Assembly: GCA_902806595.1 (NCBI GenBank)
Contig: CADCXC010000003.1
Coordinates: 3,100,001 to 3,164,000 of the forward strand
Origin: Pyrenopolyporus hunteri
Lineage: Eukaryota; Ascomycota; Sordariomycetes; Xylariales; Hypoxylaceae
Length of the DNA stretch: 64,000 bases
Reading direction: 5' to 3'
Notes under the pieces: generated by a model
Told to the model about the DNA's origin: nothing
What the model saw: the letters and a program-made list of their open reading frames with translations, nothing else
The model's database searches: none
Part shown: in pieces, positions 34,922 through 46,921 of the stretch
Numbering within the stretch: position 1 is the stretch's first letter
Layout of the letters: each line of letters starts with the position of its first letter
Position numbers and translations under genes: made by a program

Positions 34922-37900
34922 ATGGGGTATGTCTCGAGCACTTGTCACGTTAGATTCTAACGCATGGTATTGACTCTTGATCTAGTGTTCCCAAGTTCTT
35001 TCGGTGGCTCTCGGAGCGGTATCCTGCGATATCCCAGCTCATCGCAGAGAATCGGATCCCCGAGTTTGACAACCTCTACGTTAGTCACCCTACCACCAAC
35101 ATAACGTCTATACTTACATTTAGCTAACGTACATAGTTGGACATGAATGGCATCATACACAATTGCACCCACAAGGACACGCACGATACCTCCTTTCGCC
35201 TAAGTGAAGATGAGATGTTCATACGCATTTTTAACTATATCGAACACCTGTTTGGCAAAATCAAGCCAAAGAAGCTATTTTTCATGGCCATCGACGGGGT
35301 TGCTCCTAGGGCTAAGATGAATCAACAGAGAGCTCGCCGATTCCGAACCGCGCTTGATGCCGAACAAGCCCGTGAGAAGGCGATGCGAGAAGGCCAGGAA
35401 CTTCCAAAGGAAGACCCGTTCGACAGCAACTGCATTACGCCGGGGACAGAGTTCATGGCCAAATTAACCCAGCAGCTCAAGTATTTCATCAATAAAAAGA
35501 TTTCGGAGGATTCTGATTGGCAGGTCTGTGATGTGGTCCTGTCGGGTCATGAAGTCCCCGGGGAGGGAGAGCATAAGATCATGGAGTACATCAGGAACGC
35601 GAAGGCCCAGCCAAACTACCATCCCAACGTTCGTCACTGTCTATACGGACTAGACGCCGACCTTATCATGCTAGGTTTATTAAGCCACGATCCACATTTC
35701 TGCTTACTTCGAGAAGAGGTGACCTTCGGTCGTGCGTCTAAGACGAAGTCGAAGGAGCTAGAACATCAGAACTTTTATCTGATGCATCTCTGTATGGTTC
35801 GAGAATACCTCGAATTGGAGTTCCAAGATTTAAAAAAGGAAGGATCCATAAAAGTACCTTTCGATATGGAAAGGATTATTGACGATTTCATATTAATGGC
35901 GTTCTTCGTCGGCAACGATTTTCTTCCGAACCTACCCAATCTTCATATCAATGAAGGGGCTTTGGCGACAATGTTCCGTATCTACAAACAGATCCTCCCT
36001 CAATGCGATGGTTACATCAATGAAGGCGGTGTCATCAACCTCCCTCGTTTGGGGCTACTACTCAATGAGCTGTCTAAAGAAGAGGATCGATACTTCGAGA
36101 ACGAGTACGCCGACTCTAAGTGGCTTAAGAGTAAACAGCTGATAGAAACCGAGGGCGAAGGATCTACCAAGGCTAGAGGCAAACTGGTTATGACAAGCTC
36201 CCAAAAAGAATTATGGAAGAAGATACGGAAGTTCATTGGCAAACCACAACCTACCCCTCTTGATCTTGGCCATGAGCTCGTCGCCGCCGATCGGAAATTT
36301 GTACAGGACACCGCCGAGAGTCTTCATATTGAATGGCGCACCGTGGAAGATGACGATGGGCAACGCAACCTCCTACTATCATTTCCTACGAATCAAAACG
36401 CTGACGAAGCTGATGAAGAGGACGAAGAAGGAAACGTGGCCTTATTTCGTGTCATGAGGCGGTATGATAACGCTCAAGTCGTGGATATCTCCGCCGAAGA
36501 AGCGCAGGCGGCCGCTCAAGCCACTTACAAGGAAAAGTTCCTAGAGTGGAAGGACAAGTACTATACCAGCAAATTTGGTTGGGCCCCAGAGGTTAAAGAG
36601 ACCGAATTGAAGAAGCTTTGCGAGAATTACGTCCAAGGTCTGCAATGGGTGCTATACTATTATTACAAAGGGGTAGCATCTTGGCCATGGTTTTACCGAT
36701 ATCATTACTCTCCCATGACGTCCGGTTAGTATAGGCGCTTTCGGTGCGAACGGAGGCCATTGTGCTAACTAGCAAATCTAGATATTATGAAGGGTATAAA
36801 TGCTGACCTGAACTTCAACCTCGGTCAACCATTCCGACCATTTGAGCAGCTCATGGGCGTACTTCCAGACCGAAGCAAAAATATCGTGCCCTCTGTGTAC
36901 CACGAGCTCATGACGGACCCGCGCTCGCCGATAATTGATTTCTATCCTAGAGATTTCGAGCTCGATATGAATGGGAAGAAAATGGAATGGGAAGCGATTG
37001 TCAAGATCCCCTTCATAGACGAAGAACGCCTGCTATCCGCTATGGCGCCTAAGAACGAGCTCCTTACGCCTGAGGAAAAGGCACGCAACAGCTTTGGGGT
37101 TTCGTTGAAGTTTACGTACGACCCCAATTTAGACTTCGTCTACCCTTCGTCCATGGTTGGGATATTCCCTGATATTCCCCATTGCCGTTGCGTTGAAAAT
37201 ATATTTGAACTTCCTACGACTGAAGGGCTGGAGTTGTATGTCGGTTTACTTGAAGGTACCAAAATCGGCATCGATGCTCTAGCGGGATTCCCAAGCCTTG
37301 CTACACTTCCTTACAATGCTGCTCTCGGCTTTCACGGGGTGAATGTTTTCCAGCAAGAAAGCCGCAACGAAAGCATGGTCGTAACTCTGGCCGACGTGGA
37401 TCTTCGGAGCAGGATCGAAGTAGCGAGGGTTAAACTAGGGCAGAGATGTCATGTCGGGTACCCCTTCCTGCAGGAGGCCAAAATCGTACGCGTGTCGGAC
37501 GAGCTTTTTGACTACTCGCTAGCCGCAGATGGCTCCGGTCGAGTTATACAAACTCACCATTCCGGCAGGGAAATAGATGAATGGATAAAGAAAGCCTCAC
37601 GCATCGAAAGCTTCTATAGCAGCCGACTCGGTATCATAATTGGCCCCGTCGAATCCATGGTCCATGTCGAAATGCTTAAGGGACTTATCAAGACCGATGA
37701 AGGTGCCACCATTAAAGAGTACGGCACCATCCCTGGCATGGAGACCGATTACGCAGCACAGACGATCGTCGATGAGGTCATTAGCGAGGATGAACGTTTC
37801 ATTGAAAGGGCCGCGATTCCGCTCAATGAAGAGTTTCCTGTTGGGTCTCGTGCCTTCTTCCTTGGCGACTACGCCTATGGTCGTCCTCTCGAGATATCCG

Positions 37901-39327
37901 GCCACAGTAACAATCGAGCCGAAATTATATTATCGGTGCCGGCCGTAAGAGAGCCAGACTTCACCCACGAGATCATCCGCCGTGCCGAGCAGCAGAGCGG
38001 GTATCGACCTTCTTACGCAGTTGCGAAAGAACTTGGACTCCACCCGCTTGTTCTGAGCAAAATCACTTCTTCCTTCTACGTCCATACAATCGGCGGCAGC
38101 ATGAAGGTCAACCTCGGGTTAAACCTCAAGTTCGAGGGCAAGAAGCAAAAAGTCTTAGGGTACTCGAGAAAGTCAAATTCCGGGTGGGAGTTCAGTCCTG
38201 CTGCGATTCAATTGCTAGTGGAATACATGACTCGTTTCCCCGATTTCTTCGCCGCTGTGATGCAAAATCCGTCAGGGAGCGAACTGAGTGAGACGCAGCT
38301 CTGGCCGGACAGCAAGGTCGCTAGCGCCAAGGTCAAGGAAATCGGATCGTGGCTCAAAACTGTGGAAACTAGCAAGTTCGAGCGAGTCCCTCTCGACGCC
38401 GAGCAGCTGGATTCCGAAGTAGTCATGCAACTCCAGCATGCGGCGGATGCTCTAAGAGAAGTCAATGAAAAGCATGAACCAAGGAAGCTCAAAGGCGTCC
38501 CACGGTCCGCGCTTCTCCACCCCAGAGATGCCATGCAAAGACTCAGCAATCAGAAATTCGGGTTGGGTGACCGGATTGTCTATGTCCAGGCGTCCGGAAA
38601 GGTACCGATCGCTTCTAGGGGTACTGTTGTTGGTATAAGCACAGTTGGCAATCATCACATGCTAGATATTCTATGCGACAATGCGTTCATGAATGGTACG
38701 ACCTTGGGCGGCCGCTGCGAACCCTTCCGAGGACAGACAGTTCTAGCGAACTCGGTACTTAACGTCACTAATAAACAAGTTATCGCAAGTTCGAAAATGA
38801 GTCTAGAAAGGCGACCCGTCCCAAAAAAGCTACCTCTACATTTTCGAGAGTACGGTGCACCTAACGGCCCAGGCAGTCAGCTTCGAGACGCACCAGCACC
38901 AGCACCTCTCCGGGGCACATGGCGAGGCGCTGTAAACGGAATTAACCAGCAGCCCTTACAGGGGCGAGGCGGCCAGGCACACCAGAAGTCCAACGGCGGT
39001 CCCAAGCTACAGCACAGCAGTTCGGTTTACCGCACAGCACCCAATAACGACCAACCGCGGGAAGCCAATCCGGGATTTATACAACAAGTGGGCGCCCGCC
39101 CCCCGCGCGGTCGCGGCAGTTCAAATCGAGGTGGGCGTGGAACCCGGGGTAGTAGGGGTGTACAGGCAAGTGATCCAGACAACATGAATGGGCTTAGTAT
39201 ACAGCAATCGTACGGTGCTATACCACTTCCTGGCGGCCCAGAAACCCGTAGCGGTGGACGAGGACGTACACGCGGCCGTGGGGGGGCACGTGGGCGAGGG
39301 GCGCGCGGTACATCCACCACAGAATAA
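34922..39327 (+). CDS. XRN1: 5'-3' exoribonuclease XRN1 (four exons)
   Basis: Exons 34922-34926, 34986-35079, 35137-36724 and 36782-39327 give 1410 residues. Xrn1 degrades decapped 5'-monophosphate RNA processively in the cytoplasm. The spliced start MGVPKFFRWLSERYPAISQ then DNLYLDMNGIIHNCTHKD is the canonical N-terminus. Metal-binding acids fall at the standard family positions: Asp35, Asp86, Glu176 and Glu178 (GEGEHK), Asp206 and Asp208 (GLDADLIMLG). VGNDFLPNLPNL is also present. The middle holds the PAZ/Tudor, KOW-like and SH3-like regions characteristic of Xrn1 rather than nuclear Rat1. The last ~130 residues are Gly/Arg-rich with RGG-type repeats. The first coding exon is only five bases (ATGGG), completed to MGV by the next exon. 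Junctions all keep phase. Confidence 0.96.
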
Positions 39328-40698
39328 GGGATGAATAGAGTTATACGTGGAGTCGAAGTTCTGAGCACCGCGATTATTCGACGTAGATACGATACCTTTA
39401 CTACTAGATAGGATTTGGATGAAAGCGGAATAAGATCCTATAGGACGGAGCCATGCATGTTTACGTTAGGCAGCGCGCGGGAGGCGCGAAGCGAAGTGAG
39501 CGCTATACTCTTTAACGTAGATCTTCGGCCATGTTGGTGCCCCTAGCTAGGCGTGCCACGATACTTACTCATGTTATACTAGGCATCTAAACAGCTACGC
39601 TACAATATCTTACGACGCATAAGCCGACTTTGTCCCAATGGGTGGATATGGCCGTATATTGACTCTTGAGGAAGCGATTGATAATATGTCACATATTACG
39701 ACGGCATGTGGAGTTCGAGCCTCGCTCATTAAACAGGATCAGGAAGTTCACCCTTTTGTATCGCTATCACAACTCGACAGACCCGACAGATACGTAGCTC
39801 GTGATAACCGCGGAAATGTACCTATCGACTGTAGTCTGGAGAGCTGAAATAGGCTACGGGGGTTTTTTTTTCTTCGTGTCCTCCCATCCAGAAGCTGGAC
39901 CATCAGAGCCAGCGAGCCCATCAACGCAATTAGACTGCTCGATCAACATAAGCACCATAGGCGCGACCCTGCTTTGCTGTCCGAAATGGCTGACTGACTA
40001 CCTGAATACCCTGGAACGAAACGGTCGTTCGTTGGGCGAATAGATAGTAAATAGGAATAAAGAGAAAATGCAACAAAACGAAGGTAAGACGGGACTATGA
40101 GAAAGAGAAGCGAGTTGGGACGGAGCCCGACAGCAGTAAGAGGAAGTTACAATAAACTCTGGGAATAAGTCTGGGGTTCAGGTATACCATTTACACTCCC
40201 TTGCGCTATGCACCGCCATTCAAATCCCACCCTACTGCACATATCCGTCCATTTGTACAAGTTCGTCCTTCCGTCGAGGTCAGAACGTTCAATGTATATC
40301 CGGCAACAATGTCGACAAGGTTCATAGTAAAAGAGCCCACCACGACCAGCCAACCAGGCCCTAGATATCCGTTCTAGAAATCGGCCTTTTTTTGTCTTTT
40401 CCAGCTCCGCTCAAACATTCCGGTGTAACTTTTTCTTGTCTCTTAAAACAAAAATGTTCCCCCTCAAACACCCTGCTAATCCTTAGGTATCCCTGACTCC
40501 CCTTGTACCGCGTCTTCAAAAGTGAGCCCGCGCCCCTCAGGAAATGTCATCTTACGTCCCGAGAAGTACCGCCAAGGATGACACCGCCTATGGTCTACCT
40601 TCCGCAACAACATCCCAAACAAGGTTGTGACCGTCAATAATCGAATTAGATACCGAATATTCCGCTTGAGCACCGTGCAGGTAAAATGCGGTCTGCGC
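39328..40698. other. Gene-free stretch between XRN1 and the NRP1-like gene
   Basis: Convergent 3' ends flank this 1.4-kb interval. No convincing frame or RNA gene is seen. A frame at 39638-39847 is short and has no family signature. T-rich tracts occur near 39860 and 40386. Confidence 0.4.
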
Positions 40699-42844
40699 TT
40701 AGGCGGGCGACTTGCTCGAAGGCGCACCAGCGCCGTTTTGACGAGTGTCGCCACCGCTGACAGACAAACCGCCGATGCCGGACGAGAGAAACGCGAATGG
40801 GTCATTCTCCGACTGGGACGAGTAGAAGTTGTTAGATGGGCCAGCAGAGGCAGGACCGTTGCTTGCAGACTGGAAAGCAGCCTCAGCGGCCCGGCTGTCA
40901 AACGGCCCCGCCGAGTGCGATCCGGGGGCGGGCCCGAAATGGGTGTTGAGAGATGGATACGGAGCAGCACCTCCGCCGATTCCCGATGGCAAGGCATACG
41001 TGCTGGGTGGACCTCCGAAATGGTGACCGTATCCGCCAGACGCCCCAAAAGGCCCGGCAGCAGAGGCAAACGGGCCAGGTCCAGGCGTTCCAGCCATAGA
41101 TCCGGAACCCATACCGTAACTAGACCCACTATCCATGGGTGATGGATAACCCGAGTCGGCGACAACCGCAGCGCCAGCACGACTAGCACCACATCGAAGG
41201 CAACACACGTTCTTGGCGAAGTTATGGTAGCCACAGACTTCATTGCCGCATTTCCAGTCCCCGGCTCGGAAAGGGACGACGCCACTACCACCCATACGAC
41301 CTCCTCCGTGGCCCATATTCCCGTGATGACCACCGTGGTGCGGCGGGGGGCCCATCATTGCCGGGGGACCGTAACCGTAACCATAGCCCATGTCACCCTG
41401 AGGTCCTGCGCCTACCGCGGGGAACGAGCAGCGGAAACATGCCGTTCGTCTCTGAAAGTTGGAGAACCCGCACGAAGGGCATGTCCAGTCGCCAGGACGG
41501 GGGCGGTTTTTGCTCGGGGGAAACGGCGTCAGGATCTCAGCGGCGCGATCAAGCACGCGGCTAGATGATGGCGAGACTTCAATGGCCTTCTCGTTTAGAG
41601 CACGGCCGTTCATGCAGAGAGATTCGGCAGCCTAAGACTTTGCGGTTAGTGCGCGGGAACACGTAGCAGTGTGAAGATATATGGTTACAACGTACCTCCT
41701 CATGCGACGAGAACACAGCAAAACCGGTGCCTGTCGGCTTATGCTGTTCCGGGGTACGCAGGGTCCAGAAAGCAATGGGCCGACCACCGAACTGGGTAAA
41801 CCAGCTCTCAAGCTCCGACTGGGTAGTATCATGAGGCAACCCAGACATGTGCAAGACCTTGCTTCGCTCAGATAGGAAAGCGCGGACATCGGCACGGGCA
41901 TCCATGGGACGAGTTAGAACGTCCGGGTGGTCCTGGGGCGGCTGGGATTTTCGGATTAGGCCCCGCAAAACTCTGGCAAGAGTCACGGCTTCTTCCATAG
42001 CACGCCGAGGAGACGCCGGAGCGAGAGCCTGCAAGTGGAAAGGAAGGTTATGCTTAATTGGTGCACTAGACTGAACAGGCTCGACCTCAAGTGCCGCACA
42101 GATGTTAGAAAGCATGGATGGCCCGAAAGGAAGTGACTCGGGGTGGTGTTGCTGCCATCGCTGATATTCGGTGCGGAGATCGAACGTCCTCGAGTGCTGG
42201 AGGTAGGGCGGAAGGACGACAGCCTTATCGCGAGCTTCACGAGGGAGCTGAACGCGAAGGTCCCAAGCGTCGAGCGTTACGAAGACGAAGTCGAGATTTT
42301 GGGATGTCAGGTGTTCCGAAGCGAAGGCGTCGAAACGGTTGACTGCGTCGCGGAAAGTGCCCGCGTTTCGTACATGTTCCCATGTCAGAGTCGTAAGACT
42401 AGCTATAAGCCAAATAACACACGCACGCATTAGTCCGGAGGGTCATGAGTATATATGCGGAACGGAAGCGGGCATTGAGGAGGGGGGAGGGGGTGGAAAG
42501 ACAAGAAAGGGGCAAGAGGAAAGGCGCGACATAGGTACGACTTACTGCATAAGGGGGTAATTGGGGTGTTGATAGGCTTCACAAGCACGCTCTCTCGGTG
42601 GATCTAGAGTTGAAAAGACAAATAGGTCAGCACGAAGAGGATCTCACATAGGAATAAACACGTTGAATTCTACTGCCTGTGTCTATACCTCTTCAAGCGA
42701 CTTGGCATCTAGGAGAATCCATCCAAGCTCAATCACCTCTGCAGAATCCTTGGTCACGTAGACGCCGTGTTCGTCGCAGGTGGTTGCAACATGAATGACC
42801 ACGTATCGGTCGATATGGGGAGGGGGAGTCTGCTGGCTCGACAT
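40699..42844 (-). CDS. NRP1: NRP1-like RNA-binding protein: exonuclease-like fold, RRM, two RanBP2 zinc fingers (four exons)
   Basis: Exons 42844-42689, 42603-42546, 42402-41696 and 41631-40699 give 617 residues. The N-terminus (RYVVIHVATTCDEH, EVIELGWILLDAKS, then after splicing TSLTTLTWEHVRNAGTFRDAVNRFDAF) resembles a DEDD 3'-5' exonuclease fold, but the first D-x-E motif is replaced by VAT, so it is probably inactive. An RRM spans about 250-325 (VLHMSGLPHDTTQSELESWF). RanBP2-type fingers are GDWTCPSC/FRC at 354-375 and GDWKCGNEVC/LRC at 431-454; the second has C-x4-C spacing. The tail is Gly/Pro/Ser-rich and disordered. Yeast Nrp1 is a stress-granule-associated RNA-binding protein of unknown exact role; the assignment is by domain order. 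Confidence 0.88.
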
Positions 42845-45185
42845 GTTGGGCAGACACAGGGTCCTTGATATATGGCAACTAGGGACTGTTGTAGCGGTGC
42901 CGGTGCCGGTGCTGGTGCCGGTGCTGGTGCTGCCGGTATGTTTTGCGTGTATGATACAGTAATTATGTTCGTGCTCGATGCGGCTCGGCGTCGCTTTGGA
43001 CGATATCAGACACCTGTCGGGAATGTGTTATGCAGGCCGTTATGCAGGCTTAGAAATTTGGGGAATCGAAGGCAATCGAGAAATCGAATATCATAAATGT
43101 GGGATCGAGAAAGGAGGTTAAAGGCGGTGGCCGAACTATGGTTGCAACGAGCGACTGGAGCTCCGGTTTGTATTTTTTTTTTTTTCTTGTTTTGATGTGG
43201 AAGATTTTATTAATATGAAGGGGGGTTGAGAAAAACCGCGAACGCAAGGCGATAAGGAAGACCCCAACGTCAAGTAGCGGTCGTCGTCGTCCCTTTTTCT
43301 GTCTCGACAGGATTTTGGGTGTCTACCCAGTTAGACCTGGCAGCTCCTCGCAATACCGCGACACCAGAAAAGGAGATCGAGGAGAGCGCTGAGACAGGAA
43401 AAGAAGAGGGAAAGAGAAGGGAGGATGAAGAGGAAATGTTGTTCTGGGGAAGAGAGAATATGCAGGAGAGGAAGAGAGGTAGAGGAGGTGAGAGTAGAAA
43501 GAATGAGACGAGTCACGACGAAAGACGAACACCCCCGGAATTGCACAGTTGCGTGGTGGGTTCGGTTGTAGCAGAAAGCTGTTAGTTTTGGGCAGAATGC
43601 ATAGGTTGATCAATCTCGCTATGATTGATTTATTAATTAATTTTTTAATTTTTTTTTTCTCTCTTTTCCCTCTAAACCCCCTCATCCCCTAAAACTTCAT
43701 TACCTAACTAAGCCAAGTGCCAACCTCTTACCTTTTATTATTTTGGCACCGGCCCTGAACGGCCCTCTAAAAATGGACCCGGTTGCTGAGCACTACAGGT
43801 GTGGAGCAGCCCGACCTTGCTTATGCCACTGGCAGGCTCCATACTTCAGCGCTGTACTGTACGTACCTAGGTACCTACCTACATATCATACATAAGATAG
43901 GTATGTAGGTACCTAAGGTGATGTTAGGTACCTACTTATGATTGATTATTACCTACCTACATGTAGGTGTATACATGTACATGTACCAACCCAGCTACGT
44001 ACCTACCTACTAGTAGGCAGGTGCCTAGGTACGTTCTAGATATCCTGCCTAAACACAGACCCTACACGATCTTGGGCTGTGTACCGGCCATATAAGTTAT
44101 GTACCCTAAGTAAAATGCAGAGACAGTACCGCCAAAAGAACTATGTGTTATGAGGCAAACCCATTTATTTGGTTTTGATGCCAGAAAAAGGAGACGTTTT
44201 ATTCCCTCCCCGCACCTCAGCCACGGGTGACTTAATCAGATATGCATATACTTGACACAGGTACGTTTGACTGGAGGTTAGGTACCTAGGTAGGTAGTTT
44301 ACGTACGCGAAGCACGCGATTATAGCACTACGTCATTACCTAGGGCCACTACCTACCTAGGTAGGTATCTACCTACGTATTCCGATATCCGTTGATTATT
44401 ACGCTGACTAAGCCGTCCCTTACCTTGTACGTAGTATACCTCTCAAAACAAATATCTTCTAAAACCATGTCTAAAACCTTTCACATTCACCCCAACTAAA
44501 TCGATTATAACCTATAATACATTCGTTATAACGCTAAGAGAGGGGGGGAAAAAGGTTAAACCTTTATTACTTATACATTATTATCGTATAAATCTAAAGC
44601 GCCAACCCTATAAAAAGGCTCGAACCTCACAACTACCTAAGGTACCTACCTATTTCATTAAAAAATAATCGATAGTTAATATTGAGTCAGTGCCTATCGA
44701 GGTAGTTTAGAGTTATCTGTTGAGCTATTGACAGCAAATATAAAATAGGTACCTACCGCTTGTACCTATATACCTCGCTCGGTAGTTCGGTAAATACCAT
44801 TATTACCTAAGCAATCCACCCTCCACTCAAACAGCACCACGACTTTATGCAGCTCTACCCCCGGCCCTTCATCCACCTCCTCTCTTGAAATCAAATCACA
44901 GGTGAGATTCATCAAGTCTCTGCCGTGCCTACGGGAAGAGAAAAACAACAGCATTAAACAAGCTCGTCTCCGGTTCGAACCACATGTCCTGCCTTTGTGC
45001 GGACGAATCACTCTAACCCTCTAGCCCCGACGCAGGGAATCGCTTCCATTACTTACGAGAAGGCCAGGCGCTTCCTGTTGGCTGCCACAGGGAATACCGC
45101 ATAATACTACTTAGTATCTAACCCTCGACAACCTCGTCCAGCGTATAATTTTTGTATATACATCGAACGAGGTCCCCTCAAGGAC
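42845..45185. other. 2.3-kb gene-free interval with repeats
   Basis: A GGTGCC/GGTGCT hexanucleotide repeat lies at about 42895-42935, just upstream of the NRP1-like start. A T-run is near 43170 and an A/G-rich low-complexity block at 43360-43520. Palindromic TACCTAGGTA-type clusters are at 43860-44050 and 44280-44375. An A/T-richer part runs at about 44490-44700. No gene is supported on either strand. Confidence 0.5.
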
Positions 45186-46655
45186 ATGGCAGACGCACCA
45201 TATCCTCCTCCAACCTATCCGCCTTCTCAACTTCACAACCATTCCCCTCATCATCCGAAGGGTAGCGGTGTCGCCAGTAGCACCCCGAACAATAGCAATC
45301 TTCGCCAACATTCCCTACCTTTCGTCTTCCCTGCTCTTTCCCCAAAAATTACCTCCTCCACCTTTCTGATACCAAGCAACGCCGAGGGAAGACCAATTCC
45401 TTTGGACGGCTCTACAGCTACCCATCGCACCACTACACTACGCCAGCTTAGTCGCTCTCAACCGTCCTCACGCCGCCGCTACTCAAGAGCCAGCTCCCCG
45501 CCAAGTATCAAAAGCTCCACAACCAAAACTTATTCGGAACCCGTCGTGGTGCGCACATATTCCAGCGCACGTCCGTCTTCGTCTACCACCGGCCCAGTGT
45601 CTGTTTCTACCGTCTCGCCCGCGTCAAATTCATCTTCCCAACACATGAAGAGGAATGGCATAGCAAAAAGTATGACGCGTCACAAGAGAAGCGAAAAAGC
45701 CGCCGCCGCCGCCGCCGCCGACGCCAAGCTACCCCCTCTCGAGTCCTTCACCTTTAAAAGCATTATAGCAGATATACAGCAAGACGTAGGCGCCGACCTA
45801 GACCGGATAGCAGAGATATGCGCACGCACAAAATATTCTCTTAGCAACCAGTACGAAGTCCATATTGCACCACAAGGATCCGGAGCCGGCCCATCAGAAT
45901 CCTTGTTAAGACACCACACTCCCGTAGGGCCCACCCTCCAAACGATATCGGGCGACGATGAGCATGCAGGCCCCTTACAGAAAAAGCGAAGAAACACTGC
46001 TCGACGCAGAAGCGTGGCCTACGGTACTCTAGAGACGATTATAGGTTCGAGCCGGTCCTCGAACGAGGACAAGAGCAAGAAAAAGCCGGCCGCCCAGATC
46101 ATAGAGGAAGTAAGCCGGCTAACTATGGACACCAGGGATGAGGGCGTCAGCGAAAATAGTATTGAAGCTCAAGGGAGCAGCAAGCAGAGAGATGGTAGAC
46201 AAGAATGCCTTCCAACGAGGTCGACCCTTTCCGCAACGGCGATTGCCGACACGCCCCGGAACCAATTACATAGAAATATGGTCTCGCCAAGGGTTCCCGG
46301 GATTGTCTTGTCGAGTGAGCCCGCACGTCCACAGACATCCCGGAACCACCTCCAGACTAAAACATCGCCTCTAGACTCGACAACGAAGTACTATACGCAC
46401 GAACCCCCGCCGCGGCCTTCGCCAGTCGTCACATCAGAGACCGTAGGTGCCTCGGCAATCACTACACCGGAGGAACCAGCAGGGTCGTCAAGTCTATTGT
46501 CTGGATTTAGCGCGTGGGTCCCTTGGAGAGCGGTAACCGTCCCTGGGTTAACCCCTTTAGACTTAGATTCAAGAAGGTTTGATTGTAATCCTTCTTATGC
46601 TGAAGGCAGTTTGAGGGAATTATTAAAGTTGACAAAGGTTAAAAATGCGAAATAA
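45186..46655 (+). CDS. Disordered protein of unknown function
   Basis: An uninterrupted frame of 489 residues. The first ~170 residues are Ser/Pro/Arg-rich and disordered. A run of seven alanines (GCC repeat at about 45700-45720) precedes the only segment that looks folded, about residues 180-225: LPPLESFTFKSIIADIQQDVGADLDRIAEICARTKYSLSNQYEVH, predicted helical. A basic patch follows (KKRRNTARRRS), resembling a nuclear signal, and then more Ser/Pro-rich sequence with SWLPW-like WVPWRAV near the end. I do not recognise the family. Composition and codon use look like a real single-exon gene, since a long frame with a helical core is unlikely by chance. Nuclear location is inference. Confidence 0.62.
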   Translation: MADAPYPPPTYPPSQLHNHSPHHPKGSGVASSTPNNSNLRQHSLPFVFPALSPKITSSTFLIPSNAEGRPIPLDGSTATHRTTTLRQLSRSQPSSRRRYSRASSPPSIKSSTTKTYSEPVVVRTYSSARPSSSTTGPVSVSTVSPASNSSSQHMKRNGIAKSMTRHKRSEKAAAAAAADAKLPPLESFTFKSIIADIQQDVGADLDRIAEICARTKYSLSNQYEVHIAPQGSGAGPSESLLRHHTPVGPTLQTISGDDEHAGPLQKKRRNTARRRSVAYGTLETIIGSSRSSNEDKSKKKPAAQIIEEVSRLTMDTRDEGVSENSIEAQGSSKQRDGRQECLPTRSTLSATAIADTPRNQLHRNMVSPRVPGIVLSSEPARPQTSRNHLQTKTSPLDSTTKYYTHEPPPRPSPVVTSETVGASAITTPEEPAGSSSLLSGFSAWVPWRAVTVPGLTPLDLDSRRFDCNPSYAEGSLRELLKLTKVKNAK

Positions 46656-46921
46656 ATAAACACATATATGATATATTATATACCATCACTCCGGTCGAGT
46701 TGACGAACATAGAGTCAACTTGATTCGAGGTAATAAATATCCGGAGTTTTGCAAATTCAACCTAGAGTACCTAACCTAGGTACTTTACGTGTTTAAAAAA
46801 GGTTGATCGCGTGTTCTACTTTATATATTCGGTTAACTCCTATGGCACGCTATCTCGGCCCTCTTTCTTAAACGCGTAAGTTTACAAGCGATATTCGTAA
46901 TCATCATTGCGTCAAAGTTGG

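Noticed and set aside
39638..40043. Short plus-strand frames between XRN1 and the NRP1-like gene
   Set aside because: They overlap each other, lack family features and cover ordinary intergenic sequence.
43323..43685. Overlapping frames on both strands (Glu/Lys-rich plus, Phe/Ser-rich minus)
   Set aside because: They arise from a purine-rich low-complexity block; neither has a family signature.
44960..44990. GGTTCGAACC, resembling a tRNA B box
   Set aside because: No A box, closing stem or cloverleaf can be drawn around it on either strand.
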